Positions 22,891-36,905 are shown, numbered from the stretch's first letter. The stretch: DNA of 64,000 bases from Cylindrodendrum hubeiense (GCA_014621425.1 JAANBB010000099.1:1-64000), one strand, 5' to 3'. A program made the numbers and translations. Notes: generated from the letters alone by a model not told the origin.

Positions 22891-23647
22891 GTTGCCGGAT
22901 TCGCAAATCAGGTTACTATTTTTCTTGGCGGTGCTTCTTAGGGACGATGAGGCGTTTTCTCCTCAGATTTATGGGCGGACCCTGGTCCAGGAGGTGCATA
23001 AGGCTATTGATGCTCGCGGCCTAGGTCCGTCAGCTTACTGCCGAAGTACAGTGCTCTGGATCCACTGACGGGAATATCAAGATTCTTGATACCCAGGCGG
23101 CCCGTAACGTCCGATTCCTTCGGCTAAATCCCATTTCAGGTCGGCACCTAGGTAGCGATGGATCCCCGTCTAAGATCATGCATGTAGTCCTACTGGTCCT
23201 ACGGATCGTTAACTAAAATATGGCCACACACAAGTAATGAGCCTTGGGCTATGCCTTGGTATACGAATCAACCCAGGTCCTCTCCTCTCTGTCTCTGAGG
23301 GAAACAGTGTTGTGAAGAAAAATCCCAGAAGCAAAGTCAGTGACAATATGACGTTGCATCAAAAGATCTATTTGGTGGATCCTTGACTACTCACAGGCCA
23401 GTCTCTAAGAAGTAAGAAGCGATCCATGACTTTCATGATTCTTACCATCGGAGTGGCATTAAGCTGTGCATCACCCTATGCTCTTTCCCCCGGCGCATCT
23501 TGATGCTGCCTTGTTTGGCGCTGCAGGTACATCTTTCCAACCCCGCCTCTCTATGAGAATGCTTGAACAAGAACTTTCTTGAGTATCCATCATTGCCACT
23601 CTTTCACCGCTTCTCTTCCATGACCTCAATCGCTTGTATTTCTTACC
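22891..23647. other. Intergenic region upstream of the HET gene
   Basis: About 0.75 kb. It is richer in A/T than the coding regions, with many stops. It presumably carries the HET promoter. No gene is supported. Confidence 0.4.
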
Positions 23648-24444
23648 ATGCCTGGTGATCCCCAAGGATCTCGGAACCCTTTCGACATGGAAGCCCCTCA
23701 GTCAATTTCATGTCCCAGACAATCCACTGAAGGAGATGCGTCAGGGTTAGTTCACCCATCATACGCCCGGCCTGCGAGGTCCAGGGCGCGAGAGCCGCTC
23801 TCTCGGCCGAAACAATCTTAGGATGGACAGTTGCGCAAAAGGCTCGCGCATGGCTCGGAAGTGACGGAGTGTGGACAACGCGGCCCATCCTTCGACCACT
23901 TCGACTATTGTATGATCTCATGCCCCGAGCTAGGACGGGTCCCCAAGTGTTCATCGGTTCGTGTGCATCTCCGAGACTCAATTCTGAATCCCTTCAACCC
24001 AGTACTGACACCTCTCAGGAAGCAACACCTTCTCCCAATGGGTCGTGCCATAGTTTCGGTGGACGTGCCCCTTATCAACCATCAAACCCGGCCAGTCTCC
24101 GTAGTCGCCTTGTTCAGCGGTTTCGTCGCGCGCGCCCTTGGACATCCCCGCTTGGGTCAAGCCGCTCGAGTGTCCCCAGTTCACCCACGGACTCCGAACA
24201 CCCGGAAGTCCAGGCACAGAGTGGAAAGGAGCGGCGTCGGAGAGCACGGGAATCGGAGACCGGTTCGGAGAAAAACTGGAGACCATCGGGCAAAGCAACG
24301 GCGGCGGTTTGCTCGGCTCCGACCGGGGACGAGGGGACACGCCCGCTCGTTCTGGCTGGAGTTGTGTTGGCGACATCGGACTTGGACCGACTAAGCCGTA
24401 TGGCCAGACTCAAAGAGGATACGGAAACTGAAGCGGGCAAATAA
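23648..24444 (+). other. Doubtful coding region, Ser/Arg/Pro-rich hypothetical
   Basis: An ATG at 23648 opens a 57-codon frame (MPGDPQGSRNPFDMEAP...). From 23731 a second frame is open to a stop at 24442-24444, giving a Ser/Pro/Arg-rich peptide with segments such as SRLVQRFRRARPWTSPLGSSRSS. A spliced gene joining the two is conceivable, but I could not find a GT-AG intron that keeps the frame. A third frame is also open over 24138-24431. The region may be a low-complexity gene, a remnant, or chance. I report it as a candidate only. Confidence 0.3.
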
Positions 24445-24973
24445 AGCCGGACGAAAGGGATCGATCCTCGGGGAATCCACGCTTCATTTAGATATCTTTA
24501 GAGAGTGCGCCCCTGATGTGCCGCGTTTATCCAGGGCGGTTCTGAATCAAGTTGAATGCTGCCGTCGGCGTCTGGTTCAAACTTGCCGAAGATGATGACT
24601 GTAAATGTCGGCGAAGCGTCCCTCGGAACCGAAATAGGTAGCTCACCGCGTTGCCGTCGGTTGGCCATGCCCCGGGCCTAATAATGGCGGCCGTTGGTTG
24701 GCTGCATTTGGAGCCGTGGCTGGCATCGGCTCCGAGACTATGGGGTTGGCTTGTCTGGACCTGGAGAAAGCTGGGGTTCATTGGCGATTGCCGCCCGGGT
24801 TGCGTCGGATGGCTTCACTCTTTTGGCAGCTTTTCCCGGTCCTAAACTGTCTCGTGCCTTATCTTTTAAACATTGAACCTCACTTCAATCGAACTCGTTT
24901 GTCCCTTCAAATATCCCCGTCTCTCCTTTCTCTCCTTTCGAGTCACCCAATCTCCACTCCACAATATACCACA

Positions 24974-26371
24974 ATGTTCCGACCAATTCTCAGGACATGC
25001 ACCAGAAGCTCGCGGGCCGTCGCTCCCTTGCGGGCATGCGCTACCCGGAGCTTCGCCTCTGCAAAGGGCCCTGCCTTCAACTGGGAGGATCCCCTCAACA
25101 GCCAGAACCTCTTGACTGAGGATGAGATTGCCATTGGCGAGACTGCAGAGCGATATTGCCAAGAGCAATTACAGCCCCGCGTGCTGCGTAGGTCACAGCT
25201 CTTGGCCCAATGCCCCGCACCATGCTAACACCCCGCAAGAGGCCTACCGCGACGAGAACTATGACGCGAAGATGCTCCAAGAAATGGGAGAGCTGGGCCT
25301 TCTGGGCGCCAGCATCCAGGGTTACGGCTGCGCCGGTGTCTCATCCGTTGCCGGAGGTCTGATCACGCGAGCAGTGGAGCGCGTCGACAGTGGTTATCGG
25401 TCCGGGATGTCGGTCCAGTCCTCCCTGGTCATGGGTGGCATCGCCGAACACGGCAGCGAGGAGCAGAAGGAGAGGTTCCTCCCCGAGATGGCCAAGGGCA
25501 AGCTCCTTGGTGCCTTTGGCTTGACCGAGCCTAACCACGGCAGCGACCCTGGCAGCATGGAGACGGTGGCCAGGCCGCACCCGACCAAGAAGGGATACTA
25601 CTTGCTGAGCGGTGCCAAGACCTGGATCACTAACAGCCCAATTGCCGATGTGTTGATGATTTGGGCCAAACTCCAGGAGACGGGCAAGATTCGAGGCTTC
25701 CTCGTCGAGCGCAAGGACTGCCCCGCGGGCACCTTGGAGACGCCTGCCATCAAGGACAAGAACGGCCTGCGAGCCTCGATTACCGGCATGATCCAGCTCG
25801 ACGACTGCCCCGTGCCTCAAGAGAACATGTTCCCCGATGTCGAGGGCTTAACTGGCCCCTTCAGCTGCCTCAACAACGCCCGATACGGCATCGCCCTGGG
25901 AGTGATGGGTGCCCTGGAGGACTGCATTGCGCGTGCCAGGACCTACTCCCTCGAGCGAAAGCAGTTCAAGGGCAACCCTCTGGCCAGGTACCAGCTGATC
26001 CAGAAGAAGCTCGCCGACGCCTCCACCGATGCCGCGTTCGGCACCCTCGCCGCCATCCAGGTCGGCCGACTTAAGGACGAGGGCAAGGTGACGCCCGAGA
26101 TGATCAGCATGATCAAGCGCCAGAACTGTGACACTGCGTTGAAGAACGCCCGAGTGCTGCAGGAGATTTTCGGAGGAAACGCCGTGAGCGACGAGTACGC
26201 CATCGGCCGTCACGTGGCCAACCTCTTCGTGACCCAGACATACGAGGGACAGAGCGATATTCACAGTACGTATCTACGAGCCTATGGTGATGGATGATGA
26301 ACATTATGACTGACTATCTTACAGGTTTGATTTTGGGACGGGCCATTACCGGGGTCCAGGCGTTTGTGTAA
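24974..26371 (+). CDS. Glutaryl-CoA dehydrogenase, mitochondrial
   Basis: Exons 24974-25187, 25240-26265 and 26325-26371 give 428 residues (human GCDH 438). An Arg/Ser-rich N-terminus of about 25 residues (MFRPILRTCTRSSRAV) looks like a mitochondrial targeting peptide. The acyl-CoA dehydrogenase fold follows. The GCDH-type YRSGMSVQSSLVM block supplies the substrate-binding Arg. LTEPNHGSDPGSM and TWITNSP are FAD and substrate motifs. TYEGQSDIHS near the end holds the catalytic base Glu407. The enzyme oxidises and decarboxylates glutaryl-CoA to crotonyl-CoA in lysine, hydroxylysine and tryptophan breakdown, passing electrons to ETF. The second intron splits a codon just after the catalytic motif, so the final exon encodes only 15-16 residues. 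Confidence 0.93.
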
Positions 26372-27683
26372 AGGGGCATCATCAGAGTACCATACCATGC
26401 ACAACGGGGCTGGCTGAGGTGATTCACAGCGCCACGTTATTAAGACAGTAACAAACATAACAAAGAAAGAAAAAACATTATCAATCAAACCTGCCCAACC
26501 TCATGATGAGTGTGTTGTCCTGAATGAGGCCAGCCAGATGTGACCCGACACGCCGCCCAGATATGACAGTGAATGATTATCCAACCTGCCTGCGGTTGTG
26601 GGTAATCAACGACTAATAGCGCAGCAAGCGGGCCGGATATGTCGCCCAACGTCATGAGCCGGGCCGGAAGGGTCTTTTCCATCTGGGGCATCTTTGGGTT
26701 CGCCGCCAAGCGCGGGCCAATGCTTCTCCAGGGACGGGTCCGGCGATGCCGTCGGGGCAAAAAGCATGTGTCTTGTCTGGTACAGGTACCTGAATGAGGC
26801 TTTGCCGGCACGCCGAGACGGGTGCGTATGGACGTGTTGCTCAGCCTCAATACACAATGACCTGCTCGGACTGAGCGAGGCAGTAGACGGGAGAAGCAGC
26901 CGGATGTAGGTAGAAGCCAATAGCGAATGCAACAGTCACCGCTGCTCCAGGCCACCGCTGCTCCAGGCCACCGCTCCAGACCACCGCCCCAGGCCACTAG
27001 ATACCCTCCACCGCTAAACGGCGTTCCCCAGGCATCGTACTGTCATGGTAAATAAGCATCCGATGGTGCGAGCCGATCGAAGTCAAGCGAAGAACGTGGT
27101 GCTATTGTCTGGGGCGAGAGGCAACGAGTGACTCGTGCAAGCCGCGAGGAATTCGAAGCGCCCATCAGCCGCGGCCCCAAATTGCGTGGGGCGCTGTTAG
27201 TGTGTGCGTACCACCCTACTGCCCACAGGCCCCGTGGCCGTGGCGGTGTTTGGGCTGCTGTGGCCTAGTCAGCCACGAGGGGGGGCCTAAAAAACCTGAC
27301 TTTTCGGGCTGCTAAAATGCAGGATGCAGGGCAGCCACTCTTCCCTCACCTCTCTTTGTTGACCCTCCTCTTCCCTCCATACTACTACTACCCCATCGCC
27401 GAACGGCACCCCAAATCCCGCCTCCCGACTTCAGCCTCGACTGAACTCTTCCACAACATCCACCGACGACTTACCAACAACAACCTCACCACCACCCCCA
27501 ACCATCTCCATCTTGTTCGACATCTCGGACAAGTCTCTCATTGCAGTGCGTGCTTTCGCTACCCCCTCTCCCCTCCTCGCTGCCCTCCTCGCTGTAGCCT
27601 TCAAGCGCTGACGCCGACTCTCCCAACAGCGACAGCGATAACTCGCACTCCAACCCTTAGATACCCCCTCACCACATCACAAG
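26372..27683. other. Intergenic region between GCDH and Ubc4
   Basis: About 1.3 kb. It contains a short GC-rich tandem repeat near 26933-26998 (units of ccaccgctgctccagg-like sequence) and a C/T/CA-rich leader from about 27310. Open frames here have no domain and I see no gene. Confidence 0.45.
26933..26998. repeat. Short tandem repeat (gctccaggccaccgct-like)
   Basis: Three to four degenerate direct copies of a unit of about 15 bp (ccaccgctgctccagg and shortened versions). It forms part of a spurious minus-strand open frame. No function is apparent. Confidence 0.6.
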
Positions 27684-28648
<965 letters not shown>

Positions 28649-31349
28649 CGTTCGCAATGAGACCGGCGGCGGTTAGACCCTGGCATGGATTGCCCTCCCG
28701 TTCATGAAGGTGACGTGGAAACCAATTAAATCATTGCTTCACATGCGGTTGCGTAATGTCCTTGGGTCATGAGTGGTATTATAGGCGTTGTTACTGATCA
28801 TCGCTGGAACTTATGGCTGTCGTGGCAGGCAGCGACGATGAGGAGTGGCTTACGGCGATTGAGGAAGGACAAACCAGACAGACAGATCAGCTTCTAAGGG
28901 ATTTCATGCGGCTGGGCTTTGGGTTTGCATTGACGAGTGTTTTTGGCATCCAGAAACAGGCAGCGTATACAATTTGTCTCTAGCCTTACAGGTGCAACTT
29001 TAACAGCTTCTGAACTGCGTGACAATGAAATGTGAAGTGACAAGAAAAATGGAGCTGCATATGGATCTGAGTTTGAAAGCGGTCCTTTGCAAACGGCGCA
29101 TCTGCGCCTCCAGCAGTACCTCTATTATGAGGATGATGGGAGGTCCTATTTCGTACCTGTACCGCCCCGTTGGTGCTGGATACCCGTGTTTGAACATATT
29201 GACGCTATGGGATTGTAGATCTCTCGCTTGACAGAAAATCTGGAAACAGATTTGAGAGGAAATGGAAAGTGCAGTGTTCTAGCAGTGGTCTCGCTTGGTC
29301 TCGCGTGGCTCCCATCTCCCGTCGGGAAGATCACCCTCCCTAGCCGCAGAGGCCTCGGGGATCAGCAGTGGCTGCTTTCGGCGGCATCACATCCTGATAT
29401 CCTGACGTTGCATTCGCAGGAGCTGTGACGATTGAAACCTGTCAGCGAAACCTGTCAACGTCACCATCACAGTGTCGCAGGCGCCACGAGGCGAAACGGC
29501 GTGTCAACTGGGAACTGGACAGTGTTTGGGAGAGTGTCTACGAATCTGATCCCAAGTGCCGGGCGCCGATAAGCGAGGCGAGGACTGGAGATCTTGATGG
29601 TGTCGGAGGAGGCTTTTTGAAACGGGTTTGAAGGCGTATTCAGCAGCGTTTTGAGACGGATACGGAGGTGGCCACGGAGGCGAACCGGAGATGGCTGGGT
29701 GCCAAGAAGTGCGTGCTTGGATGAGGTGCTTCCTTGACAGGCACTGGAGCGTGTTGATGACCCAATGGGAGAGCAACAGATTACCTGTGGCTTCTGAGAG
29801 GTCAGCCTTGACTGTCCCGTGCCCCAAAAGTGCAGTGCAGAGAGTGGCTTGAGTGGGAGACGGGATGGCATTGCAAGTACAGTACGCTTTCGCAATGGAA
29901 CACATTGATTGTTCCCCAGCAATCATCCGAACCCTGCAGGCTGCAGGCTGCGACAGTGGCTGTTCTGAAGCCAAGCCCGGAGATGTGAAGCGAGATAGAG
30001 GTGCAATAGAGGCGCAAATAAAGGCGAAATGGAGGCAAAGGCCAAGAGCAAAACGGCGTCTGGACCCGCTACGAATGCGACAGGCCCGGGCCAGCCCAGG
30101 AGCCCAGGCCGGTGGTGGGCAAACCTGTAACACGGGGGTCTCGGATGGGGTGGTGGTTGCTTCGAGACAAGACACGCCCAAGCAAGACGGACGATGCACA
30201 AGCACCAAGAGCCCAATCACGGCCGGGGAAATTGATCCTGGTGACGCTCACACACACTCGAGGGCTGAGATGATTCGGAATCGAACCATGGCCCACCGCT
30301 TCGACGCTGGCAACGCCGTAGATGGTCGCCCATGATGCACGCGACGTCAAGACAGCCGCTGCCATGTGTGCTGGAGCGCAGTCGCTGCAGCGGCGGCCAG
30401 CGCTAGAAGCGACTGGGCGCTAGCACGCCCACTTCGAGACGTCTCCGGCGCCACCCCGCCCTGAGCCTCTTGTTCCAGGTCGACGACGGGAGAGGCCAGG
30501 ACGCAGCCCGGGCTCGCGATTGGCTGCGGCCACTGTAACTTGGCTGCGACTCGCTGCAACTCGCTGCAACTCCAGAGGGGGGGCCCTGTGCAATCCTGTG
30601 CAATCCGGTGCAATGGCGTGGTTGCCCAGGGCCCATCGGTGCCCTCGGTGCCCCCTCCGCGCTCCGCAGCCTCCGCTCGCCGCTGGAACCTGGGCCTGAA
30701 TATCCCATCCTGGCCCCCGCCCTACCGTTATTACGGGCATGCACTTGCACACGCTGACCGTCCTGTCCACCTTCGCCTTTCTCGACCGAGTCAAGTGTGT
30801 GCCAAGCCCAAGCCCAAGCCCAAGACCCCGACCAAGACCCCAGGCAAGGGTTGTCTGCAGCAGGTATGATCTCCGTCGTGAGAAATCACCCCATGTCTCC
30901 TCTCTAGGAGCCTTCGTCCCGTCTCATAAGTGCCTACCAAGCCCTCCCCTGGCGATTGCTTGGTTTCTCTCTTCCTCCCCTCCCGACCCGTCGTTAATTA
31001 TCGTCGTGCAAAGTGTGCTGACGCCTCTCATCGCCAGGCTCTAGACAGCTCCGTTCTTTTTCATCGTCTATATTCCATCTTTGCTTCTCCGTCTCGGACG
31101 CTTCATTGTACATTCAGCAGGTTCTGAATCCGCACTACTTCTCTCACTACGCCCGACGCCGCTGTATCGACACTCATTGCGACGCATCACGGAACATTTG
31201 CAATTCAATCCGACACGCGATAGACTCATTCTTGACTACCGACGCTCTGAAAGGAGGACGACTACGCCGCTTGTATTCTCGGCGGTACTGGGCTAGACCG
31301 CACTGCGCTGCCACCAAAGAGGCCAACCAATTCGCCAACTTTAGCCAAA
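28649..31349. other. Intergenic region between Ubc4 and NoxB
   Basis: About 2.7 kb. A/T-richer part at 28700-29250, then GC-rich DNA with many chance open frames. Short direct repeats occur near 30540-30610 (actcgctgca and tgcaatcc-like units) and 30805-30840 (cccaag units). I see no gene. The last few hundred bases are the likely NoxB leader. Confidence 0.45.
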
Positions 31350-33186
31350 ATGAGTTACCAATACTCCGAGTACTCGGAGAAACCCTCCGAGAGATCAAGA
31401 TGGACGCCTCTCACGCGGATGCTTCTTTCGGGTGAGATGACCCAGGAGAAGCAGCAGGAGTTGTCGTCCAAGGAAAAGCTCGACAAGTGGATGATCAATG
31501 AGGGTTACCGAAGAGTGTATGTGGCGCCCATTGCAGTGCGCCGAGCTGGTTTTAACTGACTTCCTCTAGTTTCGTTTTCGTCTTCATGCTCACTCATGCT
31601 ATGATCTTCGGCTTTGCTTGTGTGCACTACTCAATGAAGGAAAGTCTTCAGAATTCTCGCGACGACTTTGGCTTCACATTCGTCATTGCTAGATCGGCAG
31701 CCCTAGTTCTCCACCTCGACGTCGCCATCGTTCTGTTCCCCGTCTGCCGAACTCTCGTCTCTATCCTGCGCCAGACCCCGCTTAACGGCATCATCCAGTT
31801 CGACAAGAACATCAGCTTCCACATCACTACCGCATGGTCCATTGTGTTTTGGTCGTGGGTCCACACCATTGCCCACTGGAACAACTTCGCGCAGGTCGCG
31901 ATCAAGAACAAGCTGGGAATCTACGGATGGCTCCTCGCCAACTTTGTCACCGGCCCTGGATGGACGGGATATGTCATGCTGATTGCTCTCATGTGCATGG
32001 TCCTGACATCGGTTGAGAAGCCCCGACGAGCCAACTATGAGCGATTCTGGTATACCCACCACATGTTTATCGTTTTCTTCTTCTTCTGGTCCATCCATGG
32101 AGCCTTTTGCATGATCCAGCCCGACGTTGCCCCGTTCTGCACCAGCATTGGAGCCACGGCTGTGGGTGTCTTCTGGCAGTACTGGATGTACAGCGGATTC
32201 TGCTACCTCGCTGAGCGTATTGCCCGCGAGGTGCGTGGCCGACACAAGACGTACATCACCAAGGTTATTCAGCATCCCAGCAACGTCTGCGAAATCCAGA
32301 TGAAGAAGGAAAACACCAAGACTCGGGCCGGCCAGTACATCTTCTTGTGTGTCCCCGCCGTGTCTCTCTGGCAGTATCACCCTTTTACTCTGACCAGTGC
32401 GCCGGAGGAGGATTACATCTCGATTCACATGCGATGTGTTGGTGACTTCACCAGGTCTGTTGCGGGTACGCTGGGCTGTGAGTGGGACAAGAAGAAGCTT
32501 GCTGCCAGCAAGGTGGTTGGTGTCAACGGCGAGGATGGCAAGGGCGCGGACCCAGCTCTCCACCGAGTTCTTCCCCGAGTTTACGTCGATGGCCCATTTG
32601 GTTCTGCCTCTGAGGATGTCTTCAAATATGAGGTGGCTGTCCTTGTTGGAGCCGGTATCGGTGTCACGCCTTTCGCATCGATTCTCAAGTCTATCTGGTA
32701 CCGCATGAACTACCCGCAAAAGAAGACGCGCCTCTCCAAGGTCTACTTCTTCTGGATCTGCCGAGACTTTGAATCATTTGAGTGGTTCCGCTCGCTGCTA
32801 CTTGCGGTGGAAGCCCAAGACTTGGACCACCGCATCGAGATCCACACGTATCTGACGGCCAAGATCAAGGCGGACGACGCGACCAACATTATGATCAACG
32901 ACGCGAACGCCGACAAGGACACCATCACAGGCCTGCGAAGCCCTACCAACTTTGGTCGACCCAACTGGGACATGATCTTTAGAGGTATCAGGAAGTTGCA
33001 CAGCCCGGCGGAGGCGGGTGTCTTCTTCTGTGGTCCCAAGGGTTTGGGAAGTGCACTGCATGTGTACTGCAACAAGTACACTGAGCCTGGGTAAGTTTGA
33101 AGCGATGCAATACAACGTATAAACGATGATGGAAGTGCTAACTATGACGCAGATTCTCCTTCGTCTGGGGCAAGGAAAACTTCTAA
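31350..33186 (+). CDS. NADPH oxidase, NoxB (Nox2) type
   Basis: Exons 31350-31516, 31570-33090 and 33153-33186 give 573 residues. Six transmembrane helices of the ferric-reductase fold carry the haem histidines at 140 and 154 (spacing 14) and 219 and 232 (spacing 13), the same spacing as human NOX2. The FAD motif HPFTLTS is at about 326-332, the NADPH-binding GAGIGVTPF at about 416-424, and the C-terminus ends WGKENF. The enzyme moves electrons from cytosolic NADPH across the membrane to oxygen, making superoxide. Fungal NoxB acts with the NoxR/Rac complex in ascospore germination and, in pathogens, penetration structures. I favour NoxB over NoxA from the N-terminus (SGEMTQEKQQELS...KWMINEGYRRV) and the VFWQYWMYSG segment; no calcium-binding extension of NoxC is present. 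Confidence 0.92.
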
Positions 33187-35676
33187 GCCTTGTCAACCTC
33201 TTTTTTATCCCCCAGCTTGGGTGGTTTCTTTTCGGACACAAGTCTGTGTACTGCTTCTTTACCCTTCCTTAGATGGCCCCGATAGAGGCTTGTGAACCTA
33301 TTTAATGTATGCGCCGGGCGCAGATGTAGCGGGGAAATCCATGGGAGAGTATTTGGAGATGCCTTGAAGACGGGAGAGCGAAGTGATACAACAGTCGTTT
33401 GAGCTAGGAGTTTGTAGAAGGCGTCCTTAATCTGTATTGTAGCCAGTCTTGTCCACGGACAGTTCATTTCGATAATTTACAAAAAGTTACAATGATTCGC
33501 ACATGACAAATCGACTTGTATGATGTCACAGTCCTGTGAGGCGCAGTGCCCCGTCCGACGTGAGACTTACAGCGGTACGTTACATGGCAGAAAGAAACTA
33601 GGTCATTGGCAGCGATCGAGTCCCGGATAGAACAGGGGGCAGTGCCAAATAGCTGGTTCGGGAGGGCTGTCTATCATGCGTCGCGTGGGAGCAGACGGGA
33701 GGCCTGAAACGGGCCGCGTTTGAAGAGACCGCAGGCCGCTGACAACCCGAGAGCAGCTGACGTCAAGTTGGAGAAGGGGTCGACTATCTCCCGCGAGTCG
33801 ATTTTATTATGGTTTGCACATTGGGATGGGTGGGCTCATGACAGGTGAGTGGTGGGTGGATAAGCGGGCGGCTGGATGGTGTTGAAACCAGTGATGATGG
33901 GGTTTTTAATTTCAGTGAGCCAGGGCTGAGCGGTGGTGTTTCGGGAGGAGAAGTGCTGTGAGCAATACCGAGCTGCAAAAGTAAGAAAGCCGAGGGATGT
34001 GTGGATGAGCTAGGTGGTGTCTTGAGTGTGAGTCCCTGAGTGGTGGGATCTATCTGTCAGTTGGAGCAACGATGGCGAACGGGTCAATGCCCGTCAGTGC
34101 GAGGAGGCGACGGATGCTGACCACAGCCAGCCACGATGCAAATGGATAAGTTTAATGGTGGCACTGACAATGAGATGCCGTCTCACCGGAGGCCACTTCG
34201 GAGGTCACTTCGGATGCGAAGCAGCAAATGCGGACATGACAGCTTACATCCATCAAGAATAGCCTCCCGCCGTGGCGCGGAGCGGAGCAGAGTCAGACTT
34301 TAGCCATCCGACATGTCTTGTTCGGCCCTACTGCGTGTCCCATCTCAGCATTTCCGGCTCCGATGGGCGCGCTCGTTGGAGGGCTGGGGCTGATGATGAG
34401 TGGCTTTGCGAGTGAAGTGAGCGAACCCGTGATGGGGGCGCGGAGTGGTCTGGACCGAAGGACGGCATCGGCCTGTCATTGGGGGCTGATTGAAGCTTGA
34501 TTTTTGGGCGCTGGGGATTGGGCGTTGGGGGTGGTGGCACGCGCAGCGGCGGCACAGATTCAATAGCGCTCCGGCCTGCGGGAGGACGGGAGGATGGGAG
34601 GATGGGAGAATGTGTATTGTTGATTCACCATTGGGGGCATTGAAGTGGTGAGGGATGGTGAGGGATGATGTTTTGTTGGACCATGTCGCGGGAGACGCAT
34701 GGACCGAGGCGCACATGCAATGGTGGAGATCCATCCTTCTATCTTTGGTACGCGTATCCATCCGCCTCCTGCGCACTGCATCGCCACAGCCATCCGCCGG
34801 GCTGGTACGTGCCTGGCGATGACGGTCCACTGGAATACCACTCCGTATCTGGGTACACAGCATGGTAGGTGGGTGGCCAGCCTGTAATCTGAAGTCACCC
34901 CAACAATGCCATGGTTCGCGTCACGCTTCCTGTCAGTCACGGACGCGGCCCGTCGTCCGTGCCAGAGCCAGCAAATCAAACATGACCTGATGGTATGTGA
35001 TTTGGCCCAAGCCCGCCCTGAGCTAGAACAAGCGAACGCTCGGAAATCGGAACCGAAAATGGGATTCGGCCCCATGTCTCTCGTTTGATTGGGAATGCCA
35101 TTGGGGAGACTGGCATTTGGGCCGTGACCCTGGGCCGTCTTCCCCGAAAGAGTAAAACCCCTTTTTTGGCGTCCAGTATCCGTAATTAACACACAGATCC
35201 CAGAGCGTTGGAGACCCGCGGCATCTGCCATAAGCGGCATCCTTCAGGAAGCTTTACTGACAGGAATAGCACACGACCGCTCAAAATGGCATTCCTCCCA
35301 TGTGCGTCTAGACGAACAACCGTAACACAAATCGCAAACTGGCTGTGCTGGCACACTCCCTCCATTGCAGTCCAATGCTGCCATGCGCATTCAGCCCTGT
35401 AGGCTAATGACCTTGGACCACTCAACGCTTACAGGCCGTTGGCGGCGCCATGGCTCGAGGTGGCGGACTTCAGCTATTTGTTTGGCTCATTGCGGTCTGG
35501 CAGGCGAGCAGGCAGCTGGGAATATTTGTCCCTCATTTCATTCCAATGGCACAGAGGCAGATTTCGTCGCTGCCAAGCTGCGTCTGAGGTTTCTGGAATA
35601 TCGATCGACACCTGGCCCATAAATTGATTCCAGATCGAGTGGGAAGAAGAAAGGAAGAGAGGCTTGTTGAGATACA

Positions 35677-35688
35677 TACTACGTAGTA
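35677..35688. repeat. 12-bp palindrome tactacgtagta, copy 1
   Basis: A perfect 12-bp palindrome. A second identical copy lies 438 bp downstream and a 10-bp version at 57003-57012. It resembles short palindromes scattered in some ascomycete genomes. No binding factor is known to me. Confidence 0.4.
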
Positions 35689-36114
35689 GTAGGCACGTCA
35701 GTTGCCACTCATTACCGAGCGGTAGGTACTCGTAGGTGCTTGTAGGTGCGAAAGCTACAAAAGTACATGGACCTCGTATAACGGCCATCTTCCCACCCAC
35801 AGCGCATCACGGGAGTTGGGGGGTCGGCGCCACGGGCCCGCACTAATCCGAAAGGGGTCCGAGTCGGTGGTGTCGCGAGCTCCGGCGTGCGTTGACAGTC
35901 GGGCAGTGACACATCGCAACCTCGCCAGCGAAATCTGGTTTGATTATTCTGCGACCGACGAACGGCCAGCACCGCCTCGGCCAGTCGCCTCCCTCTCTGG
36001 GGACTGCTGCCCGTTTTCGCTCGCGCAGTCGGCCACGGCGCCTCTGCGTGCCCGTTTCTGGCCGTCGTCAGCCACATGCGTTTTGGTCGTTTTGGGCTCC
36101 GCACACAGTCCACA

Positions 36115-36126
36115 TACTACGTAGTA
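36115..36126. repeat. 12-bp palindrome tactacgtagta, copy 2
   Basis: Identical to the copy at 35677-35688, in the same NoxB to mucin-gene spacer, about 780 bp upstream of the mucin-like ATG. It could be a regulatory element or a chance product of a simple repeat. Confidence 0.4.
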
Positions 36127-36905
36127 CACTTCGTACCTGCTGCGCTTGCACAAGACCCGCACTAATTCCAACCCGCCAACGCTGGTACCTGGGTACGTGC
36201 CTGTCGGCCCGCGGTGCGAGTGCGGTGCTTGTGCTGTGCTGTAGATTGCGCTATCCCGCCTTGTACCGTGTACCCATTAACCCAATCTCGCGTTCCCACC
36301 TCGTCGGCAGCGTGTATCTCGCCACAGTCCGCCGAAACGCCTGCAAATCCTATCCGCCGAACCCGCGGTGCGCGTACATAGTACGGTGCAGAGGCAGAGT
36401 GAAAATACTGTCGATTCGCGGCGTGTGTCCGCACGTTGGGACTGCGATTGCTACGGTGCGGCCGCTACGACCGCTGCGACCGCTGCCACATCACGCCGCC
36501 ACCTCCGGGGGCTACTGCTACCTCCCAGCGCTCTGGCCGGCGCCCTCCTTTACCTGAACCAGTGGGCAACGCGCCCCGCCCCTACTCTGGCGGTCGTGGC
36601 CCCTGCGCAGGCCCTGGCAGTTGTGGGCTGTGTGGTACCTGGGGCCCTGCGTGTGCTCCTGCGTCCTACGACTGTTCCCTGGTCCTGCACCGCACCTTCT
36701 CTGTCAATCCCCGGCGGTCCCTGTTTTTCTCCGGTCCCACGTCTCTTCCGACGTCCCCGTGTTTTCCTTCCCTCCCCTTCACTCATATTGTCCATCAATC
36801 CTCCGACCGACTGGTTGCCCGAACCGAATCCCCCCTTCCGCTCCCTTCGCTCCTCTTACTGCTCATCAGCGTCTCCGCCATCAGATACACCACAATCACC
36901 TCGAG

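Larger units (their letters stand above)
33187..36905. other. Large intergenic region between NoxB and the mucin-like gene
   Basis: About 3.7 kb with no supported gene. The frames are short and have no domain. Two copies of a 12-bp palindrome (tactacgtagta) lie at 35677-35688 and 36115-36126. From about 36600 the sequence becomes a C/T-rich leader. It could hold a long regulatory region or a non-coding RNA, neither of which can be shown here. Confidence 0.45.

Noticed and set aside
30277..30287. Exact tRNA B-box-like sequence (ggttcgattcc) on the minus strand
   Set aside because: The flanking bases do not form a 5-bp T stem, no acceptor stem complement is found, and the position expected for U33 before the anticodon is C. 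I do not call a tRNA.
31703..32719. 338-codon minus-strand open frame inside NoxB
   Set aside because: Antisense shadow of NoxB, which has full family motifs on the plus strand.
36621..36905. N-terminal extension of the mucin-like protein by 95 codons
   Set aside because: The extension is C/T-rich leader without protein-like features. The ATG at 36906 places a proper signal peptide at the N-terminus.
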